DNA of 64,000 nt from positions 1,020,386-1,084,385 of the forward strand of contig LR026961.1 in NCBI GenBank assembly GCA_900498135.1, given 5' to 3'. The position numbers and the translations under genes were made by a program. Positions within the stretch are counted from its first letter, which is position 1. Each line of letters starts with the position of its first letter. Below the pieces are notes generated by a model. It searched no databases and was not told where the DNA came from. It saw nothing but the letters and a program-made list of their open reading frames with translations. Source of the DNA: an uncultured Desulfatiglans sp. GTDB taxonomy: Bacteria > Desulfobacterota > DSM-4660 > Desulfatiglandales > Desulfatiglandaceae. Below are positions 18,352 through 26,184 of the stretch, one piece after another.

Positions 18352-20415
18352 TTATGGTCGGAAGATGGGCTGGATGCACTGCGCTTCCGGCCAGGTTCCG
18401 TAAAACTTCAGGATCGCATCGTCCACCTTCAGGCCGGCCCACTCAGAGGTGAACTCGTCGAAAGGCTTCCCCCGCGCGAGCCTCGCCAGCCGCTCCTCCT
18501 TCCGCGCCGCTTCGGTCCCCTCCCGGTCCAGCTTGAGGCTCTGCGGGTCATAGACGACCTTGTAGACCTGCTGCGCCGACCAGTCCGAGATGATCTGGTC
18601 CTTCAGATCCTGAATCACCAGGTCCGGCTCCCGGTCGAGGGGATCCCCGTACCCGGCGCCTCCGGTGGCGAATCCGAACGTGACCACGTCGTTCTTCTGG
18701 AACATGGTGGTAGGCCGCCCGAAAAACTCGTTCTGCCATTTCCCGCCAACGGTCTTCCGGCTCAGGATATCGAACAGCTCCAGGTTGAGATCCTTATCCC
18801 CCTTCTGCATCCGCTCCATGAGGTCGGCGCCGCGGATGCTGAGCCCCGGGACGGTGCAGGGGGCGTAGCCGCCGAAAAGCCCCTGGGGGGTCTGGACCTT
18901 GCTGTTGTCCGCGATCGCCATGAAGAAGACCTGGGGGGCGTGGTGAGCCACCCATATCTGCACGGTCCCCACCCCGCCTCGGTATTTGCCGTGGCCGCAG
19001 GAATCCTTCCAGTGATCGGAAAGGGGGATGAGCAGAGGCAGGTCGAGTTCCATCTCCTCGACATCCGGCGTGCGGCCGAACACGCACCACGGGAAGCCGA
19101 AGGCGTTGACGCCGTCCATGGTGGGGCGTCCGCCCTGGCCCTCGCTGTTGATGGAATAGGCCAGCATATCCGCGAACGGCAGATTCCACTGGGAAAGTCC
19201 GGCCAGCACCATGGCATTCCCGGCGTTGCCCTGCGAGGCGGAGGTCTGCTGCCACATATCCTTCGTGCTGAACATCATTTTACCGAAAACGCCGTGCAGT
19301 GCGCTCATGACGCCGGTCGAGATCATGACCGCGCAGCTGGTGGCCGCCCGCGCATCCGGATTGAGGCAGGACCCCTCGGGAAAGATGAAATCAAAGGGTT
19401 CGAACGTGGCGCTGCTCACCGGGAGGTCGTGGAAGATGTATTCATAGATGAAGTTGGAGATGTGCCCCACCACCGCCTGCACGTGGGCGTTATAGGAATA
19501 GGGATTCTCCGGGGAGGTCCCGGTGAAATCCATGGTGAGCCGGCTGCCTTTTTTCGTCGCCGTCATGAAGCAGGAGCGGATGAGGCCTACCTCCATCCCG
19601 ACACCGTCGGCGAAGTTGACCGACGTGAAGGTGCCGTCCGGCCAGGAGGCGATCTTCTTCCGCGCCCCCTCCTCCGCGACGATGAGCATCTTGCGCATGA
19701 GCCCCTTGACGTAATCGGGGCTTTTTTCCTGCGCCAGTTCCACCAGCCGTTTGCGGGCCCGGTCAGCCGCCGTAGCCCTGGCCTTGAGATCGATGACCAC
19801 CATCTGGGGCGCCCTCATGCCGAAGGCGGCCATCAGCTCGAGAAAATCCTCACGGATTCGGAAATCCTCACCGATCTTGATCGGCGGGAAGTTGCCGCCT
19901 TCCAGGAACCGCGAGTTGGCATTGATGGGCATCCCGCCGGGCTCGCTGGCACCCGTCTCCGTCGTGTGGGAAGCCGCGCCCGTCCAGGCGATGAGCTCCC
20001 CCTTGAAAAACACGGGCATGACGATGACGCAGTCGGGATTGTGGATCCCCCCGTAGAGCGCATCGTTGGTAAACCAGATGTCCCCGTCCCGTATGCCCGG
20101 GTTTTCGCTGTAGCTTTTCATGATGAACTTGATGATGGCCGGCTGGATGATGGCATGCAGGTAGGTGCCGCTGCTGGCATTGCCCATGTCGCCTTTGGCG
20201 GTGAAGACCGCCACCATGGAATCCCCCGCGACCCCCATGGAACTTCGCGAGGAGCGGATGAACACCTCCATCGCCTCATCGAGAATATTGTTGATGCGCT
20301 CGAAACCCACTTCATAATCCCCGGGGTTCAGCGTATCCACGCACCGCATTTCGTCCGCGTCCGCGGGCTCCACCTTGATCATGGAGAGTTTTTCTTCAGC
20401 GGTTGGAATCGCCAT
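18352..20415 (-). CDS. HyuB-type subunit, ketone (acetophenone/acetone) carboxylase-like, cluster 1
   Basis: Hydantoinase B/oxoprolinase family, 687 residues, like ApcD of acetophenone carboxylase. Landmarks: GDMGNASSGTYLHAIIQPAI, GDIWFTNDALYGGIHNPD, TTETGASEPGGMPINANSRF, MDFTGTSPENPYSYNAHVQ, HGKYRGGVGTVQIW and GGAGYGDPLDREPDLV. In ApcD/AcxB-type enzymes this subunit carries the carboxylation site that joins bicarbonate-derived carboxy-phosphate to the ketone enolate. ATG 20415 is eight bases after AGGAGG; a GTG at 20424 overlaps that site and is rejected. It is 21 bases downstream of the HyuA-2 gene and is the last subunit gene of the cluster. Substrate inferred by family and gene order only. 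Confidence 0.85.
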   Translation of the reverse strand: MAIPTAEEKLSMIKVEPADADEMRCVDTLNPGDYEVGFERINNILDEAMEVFIRSSRSSMGVAGDSMVAVFTAKGDMGNASSGTYLHAIIQPAIIKFIMKSYSENPGIRDGDIWFTNDALYGGIHNPDCVIVMPVFFKGELIAWTGAASHTTETGASEPGGMPINANSRFLEGGNFPPIKIGEDFRIREDFLELMAAFGMRAPQMVVIDLKARATAADRARKRLVELAQEKSPDYVKGLMRKMLIVAEEGARKKIASWPDGTFTSVNFADGVGMEVGLIRSCFMTATKKGSRLTMDFTGTSPENPYSYNAHVQAVVGHISNFIYEYIFHDLPVSSATFEPFDFIFPEGSCLNPDARAATSCAVMISTGVMSALHGVFGKMMFSTKDMWQQTSASQGNAGNAMVLAGLSQWNLPFADMLAYSINSEGQGGRPTMDGVNAFGFPWCVFGRTPDVEEMELDLPLLIPLSDHWKDSCGHGKYRGGVGTVQIWVAHHAPQVFFMAIADNSKVQTPQGLFGGYAPCTVPGLSIRGADLMERMQKGDKDLNLELFDILSRKTVGGKWQNEFFGRPTTMFQKNDVVTFGFATGGAGYGDPLDREPDLVIQDLKDQIISDWSAQQVYKVVYDPQSLKLDREGTEAARKEERLARLARGKPFDEFTSEWAGLKVDDAILKFYGTWPEAQCIQPIFRP

Positions 20416-20436
20416 GCTACTCACCTCCTTCTAGGG

Positions 20437-22557
20437 TTAACCCCGCGAGATGCGGGCGAACAGGTGCTGGTCGATGGAGCAGGTCAGGGCCGGCGGAATA
20501 ACCAGGGTCGTGTACTCCGTCTCGAGGATGGAAGGCCCCTTGACGACGTTCCCGGGCTTCAGATCCAGGTATTCATAGACGGGGGTCTCCTCGAAGCCGC
20601 CGTTGCCCCAATAGCACTGGCGCACCCCCTTCTGCGCCGCGGCCGGATCCGTGCCTGCCATCTCGAAGGTGGGAACCGCCGGCTTTTCCGTCGGGATGAC
20701 CGCCGTCACGACGAAGCTCTCCACGTAGCATCCGCCTGCCGGATGCACGACCAGGGGACTGAAGGTCTCGCTGAATTCCTTTTCGAACTCCTTGTAGACC
20801 GCCGTCAGATCCCCTTCCGAGCGCACATAGAGGAGCGGAGAACTCGACCGCTTTCGGTGCACCTGCCCTCCGTAAAGCATGTCGAGCTCCAGTTTGAAAA
20901 CCGCCCGGGCCGGATCGAGGCCTTCGCCCCGAAGCTCCTTTTTCGCCCGTTCGATCAGCGCCTCCACCGTGGAATTGAAATCGTCGTAGTGTTTGTTGAA
21001 TTTCCTGGTCACGGGCTCCATGACCATGTAGCGGTGGGAGGTCTCGTAGATGTGCATGATGTCCATGACCGACGAGCCCAGCGCCGAGAAGACCGGGGAG
21101 AAGGGGAAAACCATGGCTGCCGGGATCTCGCCCATATAGCCCGCCACATGTGTCGGCCCCCCGCCGCCGATGGCGAAGAGGACGAACTCCCGCGGGTCAT
21201 ACCCGCGCAGATGGATCTCCTTGCGGATGGCTGCCGCCATGTGCTGGTCCACGATCCTCCGGACGAGCATGGCGGTTTCCGGTACGCTCAGCCCCAAGGG
21301 CTCGGCCAGTTGAGTTCGGATAGCCTCCTCGGACTTCTCTTTGTTCAGGAGCATCCGTCCGCCGAAATAATAGTCCGGATCGAGGTATCCCAGCACCAGG
21401 TCCGCGTCCGTCACCGTCGGGGCCTCGCCCCCCTGGTCGTAGCAGATCGGGCCGGGATAGGAGCCGGCGCTCTGCGGTCCCACCTCGAGCTTGTTTCCGA
21501 GCAGTTCGTTCACCCAGGCGATCGAGCCCCCGCCCGCCCCGATCGACATGGTCTGGAGCATGGTGATGCCCACCATCCACCGGTCGAGGATGGGGCGGAA
21601 GTCGTAGTTCCGGACGCTCTGCTTCACGACGAGGCCGATGTCGAAGCTGGTGCCGCCGACGTCGCTCGCGATGACGTTCTGGTATCCGAGTTCCTGCGCC
21701 AGACGGTAGGACCCGATAAGGCCCGCCACGGGACCTGCGCTGTAGGTCCTGACCGCGTCCGTCTTGAAGACCTCGGCCATACCGCCCGAGTTGTGGACCA
21801 TCATGAAGGGGCCGCGATAGTCGTACTCGCGCAGCTTGTCCCACATGGCGGAAAGCTCCATCTGCATCGCCCGGAAGAGATAGGCGTCCAGCACCGCCGT
21901 CATGGTCCGCTGATATTCGCCGGACCTGCCGACCACATCGCTTGCCAGCACCACCGGCAGACAGCCGAGATAGTAGTCCTTGTATTCCTCCCGGATGATG
22001 GCCTTGATGCGCCGCTCATGCTCCGGGTTGGCAGGCGACCAGAGGAGCGAGACGACGAATCCCCTCACCCCCTTGTCCACCAGGAAATTGATCTTCTCAC
22101 GGACGTCCTCCTCGTCGAGTGGACGCACCACCTGGCCGAACGAATCGATCCGCTCCTTCACGCCCACGATGAGCTCCCGCGGGATGATAGGCGTAGGCTT
22201 GTTCTGCACCGCCAGGTTCCGCCGCTCGGTGATCCGGGTGCCGTCGACCCACTGGGCGCCCCGCCCGATGAGGATGCCGTCTTCGTGTCCCTCCGTCGTG
22301 ATGAGCCCGAGGCGCGGGCCCTTGCGCTCGATCAGGCGGTTCATGGCCACCGTGGTCGAGTAGCGCAGGAGGTCGATCTTCGGGAGGAGTTCGTCCAGCG
22401 CCATGTCGAGTTCGCGTGCGCTCTCCTCGATCACGCCGAGGAAACACACCGAAAGGTCGTAGGGCGTGGTCTGCGCCTTCTTGATGATCGTTCTCCCTTC
22501 GAAGGTCAGGACGAGGTCCGTAAAGGTGCCTCCCACGTCAATGTCGATGGTATTCAT
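20437..22557 (-). CDS. HyuA-type subunit 2, ketone carboxylase-like, cluster 1
   Basis: Hydantoinase A/oxoprolinase family, 706 residues, in the position of apcC. The actin/ASKHA-type phosphate loops are IDIDVGGTFTD at residues 4-14, SDVGGTSFDIGLV in the middle and IGAGGGSIAWV after it. VGPQSAGSYPGPICYDQGG and FAIGGGGPTHVAGYMGEIP are also conserved. Such subunits split ATP to drive carboxylation. The ATG at 22557 overlaps the stop of the small zinc-ribbon gene (ATGA) and follows GGAGGTG. It differs clearly from the HyuA-1 gene upstream, so the two are old paralogues within one complex. It is more like the 32770-34980 gene of cluster 2 than like HyuA-1. Confidence 0.86.
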   Translation of the reverse strand: MNTIDIDVGGTFTDLVLTFEGRTIIKKAQTTPYDLSVCFLGVIEESARELDMALDELLPKIDLLRYSTTVAMNRLIERKGPRLGLITTEGHEDGILIGRGAQWVDGTRITERRNLAVQNKPTPIIPRELIVGVKERIDSFGQVVRPLDEEDVREKINFLVDKGVRGFVVSLLWSPANPEHERRIKAIIREEYKDYYLGCLPVVLASDVVGRSGEYQRTMTAVLDAYLFRAMQMELSAMWDKLREYDYRGPFMMVHNSGGMAEVFKTDAVRTYSAGPVAGLIGSYRLAQELGYQNVIASDVGGTSFDIGLVVKQSVRNYDFRPILDRWMVGITMLQTMSIGAGGGSIAWVNELLGNKLEVGPQSAGSYPGPICYDQGGEAPTVTDADLVLGYLDPDYYFGGRMLLNKEKSEEAIRTQLAEPLGLSVPETAMLVRRIVDQHMAAAIRKEIHLRGYDPREFVLFAIGGGGPTHVAGYMGEIPAAMVFPFSPVFSALGSSVMDIMHIYETSHRYMVMEPVTRKFNKHYDDFNSTVEALIERAKKELRGEGLDPARAVFKLELDMLYGGQVHRKRSSSPLLYVRSEGDLTAVYKEFEKEFSETFSPLVVHPAGGCYVESFVVTAVIPTEKPAVPTFEMAGTDPAAAQKGVRQCYWGNGGFEETPVYEYLDLKPGNVVKGPSILETEYTTLVIPPALTCSIDQHLFARISRG

Positions 22558-22928
22558 GCTTTCACCTCCAGGCGCTTGTTCACGACACGCAGTTCGCCGC
22601 TTTCGATCCGGCTCTTCAGACCGGCGAGGTCGATGGCGATGTCATGGGTGATGGGATGGCCGAGCGGCAGATATTCCGTCTCGATCTGAACCCCGCAGCC
22701 GGGGCAGTAGAATTCGAGGATCCGCACCCAGTTCGGGTCCGGGGCGAAGGTATATTCCCCCTCATATACGGCGTTGTGCACCTCCTTCGGGTCCCGGGCA
22801 TACACCAGACACCCCCGCTTGTAATTCTCCGCGGCGCCGATCAGGGCCTTGCCGCAGGCGCTGCAGTACCATTGCTCTTCTCCCAGATCCAGGTCCAGGT
22901 ACTCCGTCATTCTGATTCTATCTCCCAT
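22554..22928 (-). CDS. small zinc-ribbon subunit (ApcB / acetone carboxylase gamma-like), cluster 1
   Basis: 124-residue protein with two CxxC pairs, CSAC (residues 22-25) and CPGC (75-78), forming a probable zinc ribbon. The blocks TEYLDLDLGEEQWYC, YKRGCLVYARDP, YTFAPDPNWVRILEFYCPGCG and LPLGHPITHDIAID are shared almost in full with the small gene of cluster 2. Small subunits of this kind accompany acetone and acetophenone carboxylases. ATG 22928 follows AGGAGGT; a longer open frame to 23321 is only a shadow of the neighbouring gene. It sits six bases after HyuA-1 and overlaps HyuA-2 by four. Confidence 0.85.
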   Translation of the reverse strand: MGDRIRMTEYLDLDLGEEQWYCSACGKALIGAAENYKRGCLVYARDPKEVHNAVYEGEYTFAPDPNWVRILEFYCPGCGVQIETEYLPLGHPITHDIAIDLAGLKSRIESGELRVVNKRLEVKA

Positions 22929-22933
22929 GGCCT

Positions 22934-24925
22934 TTACCTCCTGGTCAAAACGCCGTTCCGATATGCATCCAAGGAAAGGGTCCAGTTTCGGGGAACGATG
23001 TAGGTGCTGTCCCGGCTCTCCAGGATCGCGTGCCCCTCGATCCGGTTGCCGGGCTCCAGCTTCTCCCAGCTGTAGAGCCTGCTCCGGACCTGTTCCGTCC
23101 CGCGGTAGACCTCGCGCTCGCCCTTCGCGGCGTCGGAGGCATCCTCCCTCCCCAGGGGGAGAGCAAGCGGCTGCATCTTGGCGGCCTTCGCCCTCGCGCG
23201 CAGCCTGAGGATCTCGACCACCCTCTCCCCGTCGCTGCTCCTGGGCAGACGCTCCACCAGCCGTTCCTTGAACAGACTCAAAAGGCCGGCCGTATCGAGG
23301 GATTGGATCGTCCACTCGCAACTGACCGGGTAGGACCGTTCGCTGTCATGCAGCTCGGCATATAGCTCGGTCTCCACGGTATCCATGGGGAATCCTTCCC
23401 CGGCCATGTCCCGTCTGGCATCGGCCATCATGCGGCCGATGATGCGCGGCAGCGCAGCCGCCTCGCCGATGGGCAGAAATGGGGAATATTCATAGGTGTG
23501 GGAGACATCCGCCACCGAAGAACCGAATGCGCTCAGGACGGAGCCGAGATCGAAGACATAGACCGATGGGATGTCGGCCTTGCGGGCCACCTCGCACCCC
23601 ACCATGGCGCCGTTGCCGCCGAAGGCGAAGAGGACATACTCCTCTGCGGGCCTTCCCTGCCGCCGGATCAGTGCGTTGACCTCGTCGGCGATCATACGCG
23701 TGGCGCGGTTGGCAATCTGATAAGCAGCCATTTCAGGCTCCACCTTGAGGGGGCCTGCAACCTGCTCGGCGATGACCGCCCGTGCGCGCTCCTTCTGGAG
23801 CTTCTTCCCACCGCCGGAGAAATAATCCGGATCCAGAAAACCCTTGACCAGGTAAGCGTCGGTCAGCGTCGCGTTCGTTCCGCCCAGGTCGTAGCAGGCC
23901 GGGCCGGGATAGGCCCCCATGCTCTCCGGACCCAGGGTCAGCTTGCCATCCACCGCGCGAGCGACGGTCCCTCCTCCGAGCGCAATGCTTCGAAGGTCGA
24001 GCATGTTCTGTTTCAGCGGCACACCGAGGATATCCCCCTCCCGGACCATGGCCGGCCGGAAATGCTCCACGAGGCCGATCTTGGTGGTCGTCCCGCCCAC
24101 ATCCAGGGTGATGACATGCGGCAGGTGGTACTGCTCGGCCCAGAAGGCACCGGCGTGGATGCCGAAGATCGGGCCGGATTCGATCGTATCGACGGGCTTG
24201 GTCTTGGCGACCCGGGCGACCCCGCCGTCGGTGTGCCCGAGCAGCAGAGGCCGCAGATACCCGCGCTCCCTCAATTCGTCCTCGGCCTTGAACATGGCAC
24301 GGGCCATGGGGCCGTGCACATAGGAATTCATCAGCGCCATGTGCGTCCGGTTCATGTCATCGGGGTGCTTGCAGATATCGCCCGCCATCAGAAAGGGGAC
24401 ATTCCCGAGATAGTGGTCCGGATACTGTTCTTCGAAGAGGCCCTTGATTTCCATCTCGTCCGGGAGATTTTTGAAGCCGTCCTTCAGGCTGATGCAGATC
24501 CGGCGCACACCCTTTTCCAAAAGCCGTTTCAGTTGCACCACCAGGGTGTTGGCATCCAGGGGAAAAGCGACCGCCTCGACGTTTTCTTCCTCCAACAGAC
24601 GGCCGAACACCGGACTCCGCCTCCCCTCCGAGTAGAGGGATTCCCGGTAGCCTTCCGTGACAAAAATCCCCAGCTTGGGGCCTTTTTTCTCGGCCAGGAT
24701 ATTGGTCGCCGTCGTGTTGGACCAGCGGACGATATCCACCTGCTCCAGAAAGCCCTCGAGCGAGTCAAAACCGACGGCGGCGGCGCCTTCCCGCATCGCG
24801 TTGAGCCACGCAATGGTGATGTCATGGGGGGTGGTATCCACCTTGACCCGCTTGATATCCTTGCCGTTGGTAAACAAGCCGTCAGTGAAGGTGCCCCCCG
24901 TGTCAATGTCGACTGTGAAGCCCAT
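22934..24925 (-). CDS. HyuA-type subunit 1, ketone carboxylase-like, cluster 1
   Basis: First gene of cluster 1, 663 residues from ATG 24925, which has a GAGGAGGGG ribosome-binding site; the frame is open upstream to 25012 without family sequence. HyuA motifs are VDIDTGGTFTDG at the N-terminus, LDVGGTTTKIGLV in the middle and, in place of the usual GAGGGS, the variant ALGGGTVAR. LGPESMGAYPGPACYDLGGTNATLTDAY and FAFGGNGAMVGCEVARK follow. It corresponds to apcA by position. A near-consensus sigma-54 promoter lies 83-98 bases upstream (25008-25023). The gene order HyuA, small subunit, HyuA, HyuB equals apcABCD of the acetophenone carboxylase; an apcE counterpart was not found. Confidence 0.86.
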   Translation of the reverse strand: MGFTVDIDTGGTFTDGLFTNGKDIKRVKVDTTPHDITIAWLNAMREGAAAVGFDSLEGFLEQVDIVRWSNTTATNILAEKKGPKLGIFVTEGYRESLYSEGRRSPVFGRLLEEENVEAVAFPLDANTLVVQLKRLLEKGVRRICISLKDGFKNLPDEMEIKGLFEEQYPDHYLGNVPFLMAGDICKHPDDMNRTHMALMNSYVHGPMARAMFKAEDELRERGYLRPLLLGHTDGGVARVAKTKPVDTIESGPIFGIHAGAFWAEQYHLPHVITLDVGGTTTKIGLVEHFRPAMVREGDILGVPLKQNMLDLRSIALGGGTVARAVDGKLTLGPESMGAYPGPACYDLGGTNATLTDAYLVKGFLDPDYFSGGGKKLQKERARAVIAEQVAGPLKVEPEMAAYQIANRATRMIADEVNALIRRQGRPAEEYVLFAFGGNGAMVGCEVARKADIPSVYVFDLGSVLSAFGSSVADVSHTYEYSPFLPIGEAAALPRIIGRMMADARRDMAGEGFPMDTVETELYAELHDSERSYPVSCEWTIQSLDTAGLLSLFKERLVERLPRSSDGERVVEILRLRARAKAAKMQPLALPLGREDASDAAKGEREVYRGTEQVRSRLYSWEKLEPGNRIEGHAILESRDSTYIVPRNWTLSLDAYRNGVLTRR

Positions 24926-25007
24926 CGTTCCCCTCCTCTTCCGCGAACATCCGAAAAACAACCGGTCGAATCCCCCGGGCCGATCCCGGAACCCATGAGG
25001 TGCAATG

Positions 25008-25023
25008 AGCAACGTTCATGCCA
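25008..25023 (-). promoter_or_regulatory. sigma-54 (-24/-12) promoter for carboxylase cluster 1
   Basis: On the minus strand the sequence is TGGCATGAACGTTGCT, which fits the sigma-54 pattern TGGCAYRNNNNTTGCW exactly, with GG and GC in correct phase. It lies about 83 bases before the HyuA-1 ATG. A sigma-54 activator gene ends cluster 2, and an enhancer-like dyad lies about 120 bases further upstream (25145-25165). Not tested experimentally. Confidence 0.65.
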
Positions 25024-25144
25024 CGATGAGCAGATTCACAACATCTCATGCGAATTCAGACTCTTATGTCACAAGGCCAAATAAATTTACGAGGGGAAAT
25101 TCGCCTTCGGGGCGGCAAGAAGGACAAAACCATAACCGAAATGC

Positions 25145-25165
25145 AACTGCAAATGCGTTTCAGTT
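25145..25165. promoter_or_regulatory. candidate enhancer (UAS) dyad for a sigma-54 activator
   Basis: AACTGCAAATGCGTTTCAGTT is an imperfect 21-bp palindrome (8 of 10 pairs). It lies about 120 bases upstream of the sigma-54 site at 25008-25023, the distance where Fis-type-HTH activators usually bind. A TTGCATATG (25186-25194) and its inverse CATATGCAA (25349-25357) are further candidates. Assignment to the activator at 29156-30709 is inference. Confidence 0.3.
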
Positions 25166-25518
25166 ATGCTCATCGGATTGCGGATTTGCATATGTGTTGC
25201 TCGGCGAGGCAACCCTAAAAAAAATTACGACGGTCCTTCATATTCTCAGAAGACAGCGCCTAGAAAATCAGTTCGCCGATGATCGCGGGTAATCATTCAT
25301 CAAAGTACACAAAAACAACCTCTTAACCTCAAAACCCCTGCACATATTCATATGCAATTTTCTGCCTTCTATGGTCTCGTGCCACCGGACACGATTCAGG
25401 CGCAACTTTAAATATCGGAAAAACACATCCCGTCTAAATCAGATATCGCGCCAATTCCGTATGTTAGGCCAATCCTCCCCCAAAGTAAGGCAATTGAACT
25501 CCCAAGCCTTGGCGATAC

Positions 25519-25534
25519 TGGCATATGATTTGCA
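25519..25534 (+). promoter_or_regulatory. sigma-54-like promoter facing the peptide island
   Basis: TGGCATATGATTTGCA fits TGGCAYRNNNNTTGCW exactly, with correct GG/GC spacing, and points toward the peptide gene 278 bases downstream. The long leader weakens the case. A single match to this short pattern can occur by chance, but it is divergent to the better-placed site at 25008-25023. Confidence 0.4.
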
Positions 25535-25811
25535 CGATTTATGTTTCAATGTCACACCTGGATATGAACAAGAGCCATTGACAATCCGGGGCTCCGGGAA
25601 CAACCCACTGCTTGTGCACAAAGCCGCAGATCACTAACGGCAAAAGCAAAAAGGGGAACACGCAATAAAAATTGAAATACAACGCCAACAAGGAATGCAC
25701 CACCGGATCGAAACACTGCCGGACAAGGCTCTATCACCACCAACATCTTGCAAGAATGATCAAAAACCTGAATTATATGCCAAACAATAAAAACCTATAG
25801 GGGGAACATCC

Positions 25812-26075
25812 ATGAAGGTATCTTTGAATAATCCAGGACTAAACATTCAAACAACAACCCACGCCGATCGATCGGATAAAACTGCAGAACAAGCTGTCTT
25901 CAAAAATTATCCTGTACAGCAAATCTCCAAAAAAACTTCAAATAACATTTTGGCGGATATACTAGCGAAAATTAAGCTAGAAGCACACAATCATATTTTT
26001 GAAGAAGCAATGAGATTTGAATACGTACGCTATACGTACTCACGTGCTGTTTATCATAAACACATCAAAAGCTGA
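25812..26075 (+). CDS. putative RiPP precursor peptide with Tyr-X-Arg/Lys core
   Basis: 87-residue peptide, not matched to a named family. ATG 25812 follows AGGGGG by seven bases, so translation is well supported. Residues 1-67 are polar with a helical segment (NNILADILAKIKLEAHNHIFEEA), like a leader. The last 20 residues hold five Tyr with Arg/Lys in the third position: YVR (71-73), YSR (76-78) and YHK (81-83), within YVRYTYSRAVYHKH. There are no Cys, so this is not a lanthipeptide or sactipeptide. It is followed after 109 bases by a radical SAM/SPASM-UPF0489 fusion. Tyr-X-X steps are the kind of site where radical SAM enzymes make three-residue cyclophanes, and the Arg residues could be ornithine-forming sites. 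Both modifications are inference. Confidence 0.7.
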   Translation: MKVSLNNPGLNIQTTTHADRSDKTAEQAVFKNYPVQQISKKTSNNILADILAKIKLEAHNHIFEEAMRFEYVRYTYSRAVYHKHIKS

Positions 26076-26099
26076 ACGTTATAGTTTCACTTCATAATC

Positions 26100-26142
26100 T
26101 GAAGCAATACGAATATTTTACAATTTAAATAGTATAGCTTCA
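26100..26142 (+). terminator. terminator/attenuator-like hairpin between peptide and maturase genes
   Basis: TGAAGCAATAC (26100-26110) pairs with GTATAGCTTCA (26132-26142), 10 of 11 pairs, around an AT-rich 21-base loop. It is followed by a T-rich stretch (TATTTTTCGCTTTT). A leaky terminator here would give more precursor transcript than maturase transcript, as in many RiPP operons. Confidence 0.5.
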
Positions 26143-26184
26143 TATTTTTCGCTTTTCACAACGTTTCAGGCAAAAAGCACAAAT

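Larger units (their letters stand above)
24926..25811. other. AT-rich divergent control region between cluster 1 and the peptide island
   Basis: About 890 bases without a convincing gene. Composition changes near 25020 from GC-rich to AT-rich. It holds a minus-strand sigma-54 site (25008-25023), an enhancer-like dyad (25145-25165), a plus-strand sigma-54-like site (25519-25534) and the ribosome-binding site of the peptide gene. Open frames at 25005-25292 and 25371-25637 have no recognisable product and poor start signals, so I leave them out. Confidence 0.5.

Noticed and set aside
18235-22689. 1484-residue open frame antisense to carboxylase cluster 1
   Set aside because: Shadow of GC-rich genes on the minus strand; the opposite strand has HyuA/HyuB motifs, ribosome-binding sites and overlaps in order.
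25371-25637. 88-residue open frame in the AT-rich control region, considered as a second precursor peptide
   Set aside because: No ribosome-binding site, no Tyr-X-Arg/Lys tail, composition like random translation; overlaps an antisense frame of similar quality and contains the sigma-54-like site.
1-26075. Arginine biosynthesis genes near a putative peptide-arginase system, considered as a functional link
   Set aside because: The arg genes are in a common housekeeping arrangement 20 kb away; proximity is most likely coincidence.
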